DNA of 64,000 nt from Sulfolobus islandicus Y.N.15.51 (GCF_000022485.1 NC_012623.1:2604674-2668673), one strand, 5' to 3'. Numbered from the stretch's first letter, positions 1 to 7,551 are shown. The notes: generated from the sequence alone by a model not told the origin. Numbers and translations: made by a program.

Positions 1-341
1 AATGGATAAGGACCAATTCAACGTAATAAACGCTGAAGTAACCAGCAACGAAGTTGAGACTGCAGTTAAGACAGTTAAGGATTTACAAGATAAGGGAAAG
101 AAGTTTTATGGAGATAAAGCTTATGATGCTAATGAGGTTTACAAGACTGGGGTTGAGGTTGTTGTCCCACCTAGGAAGAACGCTTCTACTAGGCGTGGCC
201 ATCCTGCTAGGAGAAAGGCTGTAAGGGAGTTCAAGAGGTTGGGTTATAATCGTTGGAGGGAGGAGAGGGGTTACGGTGTTAGGTGGAGGATTGAGTCCTT
301 ATTCTCTGCTGTACTTTTGGGGAATCTGTTAGGGCTACAAG
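1..341 (+). pseudogene. IS5-family transposase, interrupted (5' part)
   Basis: This is the middle to late part of a DDE transposase of the IS5 type. The reading frame shows FYGDKAYDA, then VVVPPRKNA and a YxxRWRIESLFSAV block, as in IS5 C-terminal catalytic regions. Coding starts before the window edge, so the first in-frame ATG at base 2 is probably internal. After 'SAV' the frame is lost: in another frame the DNA reads TFGESVRAT, the expected continuation, which suggests a deletion of about 7 nt near 311-313. At about 341 the gene is cut by an IS110-family element and resumes at about 1825. The copy cannot make a full transposase. Family assignment is by motif only. Confidence 0.82.
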
Positions 342-369
342 GCACTACATGCTGACGCCTCTAACAAAC

Positions 370-1530
370 CTATGGGGATAACGAGTCTAGCGCGTCTCCC
401 ACGTCGAAGTCCTTGACATTAACTTCCTTACCCCTAGGAATCCTAAAACTCTTCTTGACAACTCCCTTGTAAACACCGTCCTTTATAACATGATAACAAA
501 TGCTTGCAAGCTTTCCGGCAAGAGCACAAGTAGCTTGAGTAACACTCTTCCCCCTAGCAATAAGCCTCTCATAATACCCTTTAAAAGGCTCAAGACCCCT
601 AGCAACCTTGGCAACCAAGTAGAGAGCTCTACGCAAATACTTATTACCCCTAATCATACCGGAGTGAGACTCGCTATCACCACTCTGCTTAGTTTTGGGT
701 GCAAAGCTTGCATAAGCCCTAGCAGCCTTAGAACTGGAAAAACGGGAAACATCACCGAACTCAGCGTAAATAGTTGCAGCACTAATCAAACCAATTCCGG
801 GGATCTTACTCAACTCAATTACTGGTTTTGGAATCTTGGAAATTATCATATCCTCAACCTCCTTAATCATTTTCTCCAAGTTTTTTAACAGTTCAACTAA
901 TTGTTTTAACGCTAGTTTTTCCGCGTCGTTTAAGTTTCTCCCTAGTTTTTCTTTTAGTTCCTCCTTCTCTTCCTTGCTTAGTCCCTCCCCCTTTACTAGC
1001 TTTTCAAGTAGTTTTCTTCCCTTCTTGTCGAATGGTTGTATTTTATATCCCGCGAATTCTAATATTTTCCTTATCTCGTTCTTTACTTGTGTTGTCTTCT
1101 CTACTAAGCTTTCCCTATATCTCGTTAGTTCTCTTAGCTCCATTATTTCTCCTGTTGGTATGTATGATCCCTTGATTACTCCGGTCATGTGTGCTACTAG
1201 TAACCTTTGTGCGTCGAGTTTGTCTGTCTTTTTCCCTAGTATTTCTGTTAGGTGTAGTGGGTTTATTACTGTTACCTTGTATCCTTTTTCCGTTAGTTTT
1301 TCGTGTAGGTAGAAGTAATATATTCCAGTTGCCTCTATTATTCCTTCCTTATATTCTCCTAGGAATTTAATTAGTTCCTCTATTCCCTCGTTGTCGTGGT
1401 TGAATTCCTTTACCTCCTTGACGTATACTGCTGATTTTTCTTGTTCTACTACTAGTTCTCCCTTTGCTGCTGTTAGTTTGCTTTGTGAAATATCAATTGC
1501 GAAGGCCTTGTTTGTAACTTTTAATTCCAT
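370..1530 (-). CDS. IS110-family transposase (DEDD recombinase), intact
   Basis: The protein has 386 residues. The N-terminal RuvC-like DEDD domain starts with AIDISQSKLTAAKG (first Asp near residue 13), followed by IIEATGIYY (Glu) and KTDKLDAQ (Asp pair). A charged helical linker follows, then the C-terminal Tnp20 domain with LSKIPGIGLISAATIYAEFG and a SHSGMIRGNKYLRRAL block that carries the conserved serine region. IS110 recombinases cut and join DNA using this serine and a DEDD site, guided by an RNA encoded in the element. No stop or frameshift is visible, so it may be active. It lies antisense to the transposase gene it interrupts. Confidence 0.93.
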   Translation of the reverse strand: MELKVTNKAFAIDISQSKLTAAKGELVVEQEKSAVYVKEVKEFNHDNEGIEELIKFLGEYKEGIIEATGIYYFYLHEKLTEKGYKVTVINPLHLTEILGKKTDKLDAQRLLVAHMTGVIKGSYIPTGEIMELRELTRYRESLVEKTTQVKNEIRKILEFAGYKIQPFDKKGRKLLEKLVKGEGLSKEEKEELKEKLGRNLNDAEKLALKQLVELLKNLEKMIKEVEDMIISKIPKPVIELSKIPGIGLISAATIYAEFGDVSRFSSSKAARAYASFAPKTKQSGDSESHSGMIRGNKYLRRALYLVAKVARGLEPFKGYYERLIARGKSVTQATCALAGKLASICYHVIKDGVYKGVVKKSFRIPRGKEVNVKDFDVGDALDSLSP

Positions 1531-1826
1531 GCTTGTGTATTACGCGTTTCTCGAGATATTTTTTGTTCTCATAATACCTTGTTTTCTTTGCATAGTGTTA
1601 AGTGTTTCAGCCCCTAGAGTATTTTGTTACAACCTCCTACTCGGGGGTTTTTATCCCCTCTTGTTAGATCGTTCTAGGGGCTTCACAGCTAGCCTTGTAG
1701 ATGGGGTTTTATCCCCATGTTTTCTATGAGCTTATGTTGTTTTTCTCCTTACTTGTTTATTTCCTTTTCTCTTGTAATACTTGGTTTTATTCGTTCTCTT
1801 GTTTTGCGTGGATTGCCCCGTAGGAG
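1531..1826 (-). ncRNA. Candidate IS110 bridge RNA region (non-coding left end)
   Basis: This is the non-coding end upstream of the recombinase, where IS110-group elements encode the bridge RNA (established for the family). Inverted repeats fit a structured RNA. CCCCTAGA (1611-1618) pairs with TCTAGGGG (1673-1680), enclosing an inner hairpin of GGGG (1643-1647) with CCCC (1655-1658). ATGGGG (1701-1706) pairs with CCCCAT (1713-1718) around a 6-nt loop. On the minus strand the enclosed loop contains GTAGGAG (1640 to 1634), identical to the element/target junction at 1820-1826. RNA ends and guide roles are inferred. Confidence 0.6.
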
Positions 1827-1932
1827 TTTTTTAGGACAAGTGGTTGAGGCTAAGCTCAAGTTCTGGGCTTATGCATGGATGGTCCACTTGGCTAATTCTG
1901 TAGTCGGTAGAGCTCCGGGTATTAGGGTGTGA
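1825..1932 (+). pseudogene. IS5-family transposase, interrupted (3' part)
   Basis: The last 36 or so codons of the same IS5-type transposase as at the window start. The frame reads SFLGQVVEAKLKFW, then MVHLANSVVGRAPG, and stops at 1930-1932. It continues the left fragment after removal of the IS110 insertion. The upstream open frame from 1717 belongs to the IS110 element and is not coding. Confidence 0.8.
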
Positions 1933-2075
1933 GCTTGCGAATAACGTTGAAATAAATATTAATTACTGAAAAATTCTCAGTGTATCATATCATGCTTATG
2001 AAATAAATTGAAGAGATCAACAAAGCATAACTAATAAAATTTAAAAATAAAGATTTTAGAACATTTTAAGTAATT

Positions 2076-4175
2076 TTACGCATATATCATAGATAGTCTA
2101 GCATTAGCAAATACTGAAATTAAACTTAATATCATTATTAACATTGCTAAGGGTCCACTTAATATACCTAAAATAGCTAACGGTATTCCTATTGCATTAT
2201 AAGATAATGCTATTATAACATTTAATGCCGGAGCTTTGGCTAGTCTATTCCTCTTTTTAAGCATTAAAAGTAGCGAGCTAAAATTATTACCTACTAATAT
2301 AATGTCCGCTACATTTTTAGATATATCTACAGCATTACCCATGGCAACTGATATATCAGAGAATGCTAAGGCTCCACCATCATTAATCCCATCTCCAATC
2401 ATCATGATATTTCCGTTTAATTTCTCTCTAATAGCCTTAACAATTTTTACTTTATCCTCTGGTGATAAATTTCCATAAAACTCCTTTATGCCAATACTCT
2501 CTGCAATTATTTTAACTATGTTCTCCTTATCTCCACTAAGCATTATTGGATTTATTCCGAGCTTTCTAATTTCTTTTACAAATTCTTCAGCATCACTTCT
2601 AAGAACGTCTTTAATTATAAATCCCCCTACCAGTCTTCCGTTAACGCAAATTACTATATTTATATCTTCATTATTTACATCACAATTCGCAGCTTCTCTC
2701 CTTCCTATAAATACCTTATTCCCTTCTATCTCTCCCATAACTCCTTTTCCGATTATTTCCCTGAAATTTTTAACTTCTAAAAATCTAATACCTTTTTTCT
2801 CAGAATATTGTATTATTGCTTTTGCGATGGGATGTGAAGAAAATCTCTCAATAGAAGCTGCATAAGTTAAAGCTTTAATATCACCATAAAACTCCTTTAC
2901 TATTGGTAAACCATAAGTTAAAGTTCCGGTCTTATCTAAAATTATAGCCTTTATGTTACTAAATTTTTCTAAAATATTAATATTTTTTATGAGAATTCCT
3001 AAATTTATATATTTTTCATATAATGAAAGGTCTACTGAAGGATAAGAGAAGCCTATTGCACAAGGATAGCCTATTACCATAACTAATAATGCGTTTATAA
3101 TTCCATATACCCAATGGCCTACAATTAGCCAACCAAGAAATGTTAAGAAAGAAATCGTTAAAACAAATGGAACCCATATTCTATCTACAACCTTATCGAA
3201 AAATGTCATCATTCTGGATTTTCCTTGTTTAGCTTCATTTACTAATCCAAGGATTCTTGTTAAATAACTAGTTGAATAGTCATTAGTTATCCTAATTGTT
3301 AAATACCCATTGTCGTTAGTAGAGCCTCCTATTACAGTATCTCCAACTTTCTTAATTACTGGCTCAGACTCTCCAGTTATTATAGCCTCAGATACTTCAC
3401 TCTCTCCATCTATTACCACTCCGTCTAACGGTATTTTCTCGCCAGGCTTAACGATAACCACATCTCCTTTTTTTAATTGAGTTATAGGAACGTCTCTACC
3501 ATCAATTAAATGTGCAATTGGAGGTCTAAGTTCTACAATTTTTGATAAAGCTTTTTCTGCTTTATATCGTAATATAGCGCCCATCCACCCTGAAGTTAGA
3601 TGTAAAGAAGTAAGCAAAGCAGAAATGAAAAGGAATGTCCTAAGATTAGGATTTAGAATGCCAATGAGACCTAAAATATACGCGGAAATTCCCGCTACTC
3701 CATATAAAACATGCTCGTTTAAGATTCCCTTTTTTAATGCATTTAAAGCTCCTTCATGAATAGGTAACGCAATGTAAAACAAACTAAACGTTACAATTAG
3801 TATGTTAACATAAAATATGTAATAGGGTAATGTGTATACATTTATCATCATAGGCAAAGTTAATAGAAATGAAATTATTGTTAAGAGCCAGCTTATTAGA
3901 GCTCTTCTCTTAGAATCTTTCAATACTGCTGATGAATCAAGAGTTTTATCAAAAACATAATAACCTAATCTCTCTATTTCTTTTTTTAATAGTTCTAGAC
4001 TAACTAAGGATTTATCATATTTAATTATAACCTCTCCTGATTCTAGAAAAACTCTTGCAGATTCCACACCGTTAACTTTACTTAATCCTTTCTCTATTGT
4101 TGAAGCACAAAAACTACAAGCCATGCCCCCTACATAAAACCTTTCTATTCTTAACTCTTTATTCTGAGTTGTCAT
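2076..4175 (-). CDS. P1B-type heavy-metal efflux ATPase with a YPC motif
   Basis: A 699-residue P-type ATPase that probably pumps a soft metal ion such as Cu(I) out of the cell. An N-terminal HMA domain carries GMACSFC (Cys20, Cys23). The actuator TGES loop follows, then the transmembrane metal motif Tyr-Pro-Cys (370-372), the phosphorylation site DKTGTLT (Asp414), a SSHP motif and the hinge GDGIND. The YPC motif is unusual: copper pumps normally have CPC or CPH, so the metal cannot be assigned safely. The start at 4175 is chosen because a TATA-like run is centred near 4202; a longer frame to 4259 would run through the promoter and into the divergent regulator. It faces an HxlR regulator. Confidence 0.93.
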   Translation of the reverse strand: MTTQNKELRIERFYVGGMACSFCASTIEKGLSKVNGVESARVFLESGEVIIKYDKSLVSLELLKKEIERLGYYVFDKTLDSSAVLKDSKRRALISWLLTIISFLLTLPMMINVYTLPYYIFYVNILIVTFSLFYIALPIHEGALNALKKGILNEHVLYGVAGISAYILGLIGILNPNLRTFLFISALLTSLHLTSGWMGAILRYKAEKALSKIVELRPPIAHLIDGRDVPITQLKKGDVVIVKPGEKIPLDGVVIDGESEVSEAIITGESEPVIKKVGDTVIGGSTNDNGYLTIRITNDYSTSYLTRILGLVNEAKQGKSRMMTFFDKVVDRIWVPFVLTISFLTFLGWLIVGHWVYGIINALLVMVIGYPCAIGFSYPSVDLSLYEKYINLGILIKNINILEKFSNIKAIILDKTGTLTYGLPIVKEFYGDIKALTYAASIERFSSHPIAKAIIQYSEKKGIRFLEVKNFREIIGKGVMGEIEGNKVFIGRREAANCDVNNEDINIVICVNGRLVGGFIIKDVLRSDAEEFVKEIRKLGINPIMLSGDKENIVKIIAESIGIKEFYGNLSPEDKVKIVKAIREKLNGNIMMIGDGINDGGALAFSDISVAMGNAVDISKNVADIILVGNNFSSLLLMLKKRNRLAKAPALNVIIALSYNAIGIPLAILGILSGPLAMLIMILSLISVFANARLSMIYA

Positions 4176-4194
4176 ATGTGTTAAGATAGTTACA

Positions 4195-4223
4195 AAAATA
4201 TATAAACTATAAAGTTTATAGTT
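4195..4223. promoter_or_regulatory. Shared divergent promoter with perfect palindromic operator
   Basis: The 54 bp between the ATPase start (4175) and the regulator start (4230) holds AACTATAAA-G-TTTATAGTT at 4205-4223, a perfect 9-bp inverted repeat around one base. An overlapping run, ATATATAAA near 4198-4206, lies about 27 bp from both starts and can serve as TATA box in either direction. Both transcripts would be leaderless. A dimeric regulator bound here would cover both promoters. Confidence 0.75.
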
Positions 4224-4229
4224 AGTAAT

Positions 4230-4601
4230 ATGGTAAAGTCTAATAAAGCTACTAAGCAAATATGTCCACTAGTCGATACTATAAACGTTATTTCAAGAAA
4301 ATGGTTTCTTCTAACACTAAATATAATAGGAGTTGAAGAAAAGATTGGCTTTAACGGTATATTAAATAGAATTGACGGGATTAGTCCTAAGGCTTTATCT
4401 GATGTATTGAAACAAATGGAAAGTATGGGATTAGTTAAAAAAGTCATAATTAATTCGTCTCCACCTAGAGTTGAATATTCTTTAACAACTGAAGGCAAAA
4501 GATTAAGAAAGGCAGTAATTCCCTTACTTAAATGGGCAGCAGATTATACTGGTCACTACGATTGTCCTATACTTAACTCCAATAAAGTAAGTAAAGGATA
4601 A
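4230..4601 (+). CDS. HxlR-family winged-helix regulator, probable metal or thiol sensor
   Basis: A 123-residue protein with the HxlR signature: a Cys near the N-terminus (Cys12, ICPLVD), SRKWFLLTL, then FNGILNRIDGISPKALSDVLKQME as the recognition helix region and a beta wing (PPRVEYSLT). A second Cys lies in the tail (YDCPIL, Cys112), so a thiol- or metal-responsive dimer is possible. It is divergent from the metal ATPase across a perfect palindrome and directly upstream of an HMA chaperone gene, so local control of the metal genes is the simplest inference. A TATA-like run about 27 bp upstream suggests a leaderless transcript. Confidence 0.88.
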   Translation: MVKSNKATKQICPLVDTINVISRKWFLLTLNIIGVEEKIGFNGILNRIDGISPKALSDVLKQMESMGLVKKVIINSSPPRVEYSLTTEGKRLRKAVIPLLKWAADYTGHYDCPILNSNKVSKG

Positions 4602-4643
4602 TCAAGCTAAATATTTATATAAATAATGGAGAATAATAATAGT

Positions 4644-4874
4644 ATGAGAAAATTAGTAGTTCAAATTAAAGGTATGGAATGTGAAGGATGTGTAATAAAC
4701 GTAACTAATAGGTTAAAGAAGATTAAGGGTATATTAAATATAAACATTAATCTTAATGAGGGCTTAGCATATTTAGATGTAAATGATAAATCTGATTTAA
4801 GTAAAATAGAAAAGGAAATAAGAGAAAAAATCAATAGTGCAGGTTATCTAGTCGGAGAAATAAGAGAACTATGA
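4644..4874 (+). CDS. HMA-domain metallochaperone
   Basis: A stand-alone heavy-metal-associated domain of 76 residues with the metal site GMECEGC (Cys13, Cys16) and the usual beta-alpha-beta-beta-alpha-beta pattern ending near GYLVGEI. Such proteins carry Cu(I) or related ions to a P1B ATPase. An earlier ATG at 4626 is in frame, but the TATA run ATATTTATATA (4611-4621) is only a few bases before it and about 26 bp before the ATG at 4644, so 4644 is preferred. It follows the HxlR gene on the same strand and probably has its own promoter. Confidence 0.88.
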   Translation: MRKLVVQIKGMECEGCVINVTNRLKKIKGILNININLNEGLAYLDVNDKSDLSKIEKEIREKINSAGYLVGEIREL

Positions 4875-4912
4875 TAGCTTCATTATAATTTAATAATAAA
4901 AAAGATAAGAAA

Positions 4913-5332
4913 TTAGATTTTAACTTTTTTCCATATTCCTCCTTCTTCTACCCAGTTATACCTTGGTATACTTTGTTCCTTATGTATAGAAATTTCAGTA
5001 ACTTTCAACTGATCGTGCATACTCTCTACGAAGAAATCCAAATCATATAATTTACCTTCTGATGATATAAAATCTGCACATGCAAAATATTTGTTTTCAG
5101 AAACTTTTGATAATCTATCTTTATGTACTCTTTGTAATTTAAGAGCCAATGGCTTATTAGTTGCCGTATCATAAATTAGAAAATATCCGCCTTTTAGCTC
5201 AGAATCCATTTTTACAAAGTCCTCTATTGTTTTTGCTAAATCATCTAAACTGATCTCTTTACCTGGATGTTCTTTTGTCGGATGTTCTTTACCAGGATGT
5301 TCCCTACCTGGATGTTCAGGATGTTCTGGCAT
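4913..5332 (-). CDS. EHPG-repeat protein, putative metal-binding
   Basis: About 139 residues, of no family I recognise. The N-terminus has five Glu-His-Pro units (near residues 3, 6, 11, 16, 21), most continuing as EHPGK or EHPGR; these give a tight cluster of histidines and acidic residues. The rest looks like one small alpha/beta domain (GGYFLIYD, PLALKLQR, CADFISSEGK, VTEISIHKE). An in-frame ATG at 5356 exists, but the TATA-like TTTATAG (5358-5364) sits just 2 nt upstream of it and about 28 bp before the ATG at 5332, favouring the shorter form. Its place beside the metal ATPase and chaperone suggests metal binding, which is inference. Confidence 0.75.
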   Translation of the reverse strand: MPEHPEHPGREHPGKEHPTKEHPGKEISLDDLAKTIEDFVKMDSELKGGYFLIYDTATNKPLALKLQRVHKDRLSKVSENKYFACADFISSEGKLYDLDFFVESMHDQLKVTEISIHKEQSIPRYNWVEEGGIWKKVKI

Positions 5333-5646
5333 ATTAAAGACTATGTTTTTATGCATCTATAAACATTTTTCACTATCTATAGTTAATGATTCTTTAGTAA
5401 GCGTAAGAAAAAGTCCTACATTTTTTTCGAGAATTTATATTGTATTATTTACTGTTATAAAAATTCCTTTGCGTAATCATTGATCCTCATTTAAGGGATT
5501 TTAATAAAATGTTAGGGAGTTTTGAGAGGTAATTTTAGAGTAACTTAATTAACAAAGGGTAAGATAGTGAATTAGAATTTAGCTTATATATATAAATATA
5601 CAATGAATTTTTATACACCTTTAAGTATAGAAATATAGTGATAAAA
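5333..5646. other. AT-rich intergenic region with promoters
   Basis: No gene is visible. It contains the TATA of the EHPG gene (5358-5364, minus), a short imperfect repeat ACTAT-CT-ATAGT (5372-5383) that resembles half-sites of the palindrome at 4205-4223, and AT tracts at 5584-5600 and TTTTTATA (5608-5614) that probably drive the micro-protein pair starting at 5647. Confidence 0.5.
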
Positions 5647-5748
5647 ATGTGTGAATGCTGTAAGCGAAGTTCCGAAGTAGAGAATAACGCAGAAATTACA
5701 AAAAATTCACTATTATTAAAGAAATATATTAAAGGTGAGGAAAAATGA
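5647..5748 (+). CDS. 33-residue cysteine micro-protein (MCECC)
   Basis: A short open frame that begins MCECCKRSS and ends KGEEK. Its TGA stop overlaps the ATG of the next gene in ATGA (5745-5748), a sign of translational coupling. Three cysteines in the first five residues (C-x-C-C) are a credible soft-metal ligand set. A TATA-like TTTTTATA lies about 35 bp upstream. No family is recognised. It could instead be a leader peptide for the downstream gene, but the Cys cluster and the metal genes nearby favour a metal role. Confidence 0.55.
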   Translation: MCECCKRSSEVENNAEITKNSLLLKKYIKGEEK

Positions 5749-5936
5749 AAATAAATCCACTTATCCTAATATTATTGGGAATTGTTTTACCATTAATAGT
5801 ATTACTAGGACTAGGAATGACACCTCTCATAGCACATTCACTATCGTCTATATCCCATACAATATCATCAACTACATATAATCAGTGGAACTGTAATTGT
5901 AATGATATGCAGAATATGATGCAGAATTGTATGTAA
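5745..5936 (+). CDS. Small membrane protein with Cys/Met-rich tail
   Basis: A 63-residue protein. Residues 5-30 form one hydrophobic segment; a Ser/Thr/His linker follows; the tail reads NQWNCNCNDMQNMMQNCM with Cys50, Cys52, Cys62 and Met55, 58, 59, 63. This spacing of Met and Cys is typical of Cu(I) or Ag(I) binding sequences. The topology suggests that the tail lies on one side of the membrane as a metal trap or relay. GGTGAG lies just upstream of the ATG, inside the preceding micro-gene. No homologue is known to me; the function is inferred from composition and location. Confidence 0.72.
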   Translation: MKINPLILILLGIVLPLIVLLGLGMTPLIAHSLSSISHTISSTTYNQWNCNCNDMQNMMQNCM

Positions 5937-6269
5937 TTGTTGCTGTTAAAGCTTTTTATAGACATATAATATAATTTTTTAATAAATTAATTCAGCTTTT
6001 ATTAAAATTAACATTAAACTTGTTTTTAATTTATTGATTAATCCATAACAATATTACTTGACGTTATTGTAGTAGATGTTATTGGTTATACATTATATTA
6101 AGTTATTTTTGGGATATTTATATTCCATTGATAAGCGTTCAATTACTTTTAGACCCTTCCGATTTTCTTAGATGTTAAATACTAATTAATGGAAAAAGAA
6201 TAGAAATACACTTTATATTAAGTATGTAAATTAAATTCACTCTAAATTTTTGAAAAAATATGCTAGCTG
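5937..6269. other. AT-rich intergenic stretch
   Basis: No coding sequence or clear repeat is seen. A T-rich run near 5973-5981 may end transcription of the small membrane protein gene. The stretch leads into a truncated gene and may contain older decayed sequence. Confidence 0.4.
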
Positions 6270-6425
6270 TTAGCATACTGAAATAGCTTGTTTGAAATCT
6301 TCTATTAAATCATCTATATCCTCTATTCCTACTGATACTCTTATTAAACCTTCTGGTATTCCCATTCTTTTTAGCTCTTCACTTGTTAGCGAAGCATGAC
6401 TAGTCTCTCTAGGAAGTGTAATAGT
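6270..6425 (-). pseudogene. C-terminal fragment of a Cys/Met-metabolism PLP enzyme
   Basis: Only the last 51 or so codons remain: TLPRETSHASLTSEE, RMGIPEGLIRVSVGIED and DLIEDFKQAI, the classic tail of cystathionine gamma-synthase/gamma-lyase enzymes (about 380 residues when whole). Upstream of about 6425 the frame matches nothing in this family because it runs antisense into a truncated permease. The lysine and PLP-binding parts are missing, so this is a relic of deletion or recombination. Confidence 0.8.
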
Positions 6426-7551
6426 AGGTATTATCATATTGATTATGGGAGAAATCGTAGCCTCTATAGGAAAATACGGTTGGAGTTTTGTATTTGTAAC
6501 TGGTATTATATCGATACTCTCAACGATTGTAACATTCGTGGCTTTAGCCCTAATAAGTCCTTCACAGTTCTCTAGTGCATTATCATCTTTTACTGGAGTA
6601 AACAATGCATATGACGAAGTAATATCAACCACTACTTCAAATGGCTTAAGTTTCGTATCACCATTTTACGGAGCCTTACTAGCAATTCCAGTAGTATGGT
6701 ATTATTATGTATGGTATAATTTACCAGCATCTTGGGGTGGAGAGATGAAGAAAGTAAAGTATAATTCACTACTAGGTATAGTGGTTGCAGTACTATTCAT
6801 AGGAGTCTACTATATTCTATTTACCTCCCTTAATCTCCACGCCTTTGGTGAGAGATTTTTAACATCTTGGTCATACATTTCCGCAAATTCGTTAAATAGT
6901 ACAGTTTATAATGATTTAAGTACCATGGGTACGTTCACTCCCTTTTTCGCCTTATTAGTAAACCACAACGTATTCTTATACATTATAATGTGGATAGCAT
7001 TTTGGCTACCCAATTTCTATAGCAATCCTCCCTTAGTTGTTTCCCTAACTAGATATCTCTTTGCATGGGCGTTTGATAGGATAATGCCAGAGAAATTGGC
7101 TGATATAAATGAAAGGTTTCATATACCATTAATCTCTACAATAATTACTGTAATTGTTGGTTTAATAGGAGTACTACTTTACGCATATGTGTCGTCAATA
7201 TCAATCGTAGATGTAACAGTGATATTCGAAATAAGCTATGGAATTTTCGCCTTAACTACTGCGTTATCACCTTTCATAAAGAGGAACTTCTTCAACAGAG
7301 CTGTCCCTATTAAAAATATAGGTGGCATTCCCATAGTATCTCTGATAGGGTTTCCAGTATTTGGATTCCTTCTTTACGCGTTATATCAAACTTGGGGAAA
7401 TCCAGTGTTACTACCAATAAACTTTCCTACAATACTTTCATTAGTAATAATATATGCAAGCGGAATTATGATTTATGTAACATCATACATCATTAATAAG
7501 GAGAGAGGAATTCAGATGAACTTGATTTTTGAGGAAATACCACCAGAATAA
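6421..7551 (+). pseudogene. Amino-acid permease (APC superfamily), N-terminally truncated
   Basis: About 370 codons with seven to eight hydrophobic segments. Regions such as FVSPFYGALLAIPVVWYYY, WIAFWLPNFYSN and LFAWAFDRIMPEKLADINERF match the C-terminal two thirds of the amino-acid permeases common in Sulfolobales (about 540 residues from memory). The first in-frame start is a TTG at 6439, just after the junction with the PLP-enzyme tail, and the first transmembrane helices are missing. The 3' end is intact. A fragment lacking the substrate-binding first helices is unlikely to transport. Confidence 0.72.

Larger units (their letters stand above)
342..1826 (-). mobile_element. IS110-family insertion element inside an IS5-type element
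   Basis: About 1485 bp separates the two halves of the IS5-type transposase; joining base 341 to base 1827 restores the codons for RATSFLGQVVEA. The insert holds one intact IS110-type recombinase on the minus strand and a roughly 300-bp non-coding end upstream of it. No terminal inverted repeats are seen, which is normal for IS110. The two bases AG occur at both junctions, so the exact edge is ambiguous by 2 bp. The length is close to the S. solfataricus element ISC1491, which I recall as IS110 family; that name needs a database match. Confidence 0.85.

Noticed and set aside
836..1312. Plus-strand open frame rich in Ser and Phe
   Set aside because: It is the reverse of the Lys/Glu-rich transposase region and has no features of its own.
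4176..4498. Minus-strand frames that extend the ATPase or run antisense to the HxlR gene
   Set aside because: They cross the shared promoter and the regulator gene; the HMA domain starts soon after 4175.
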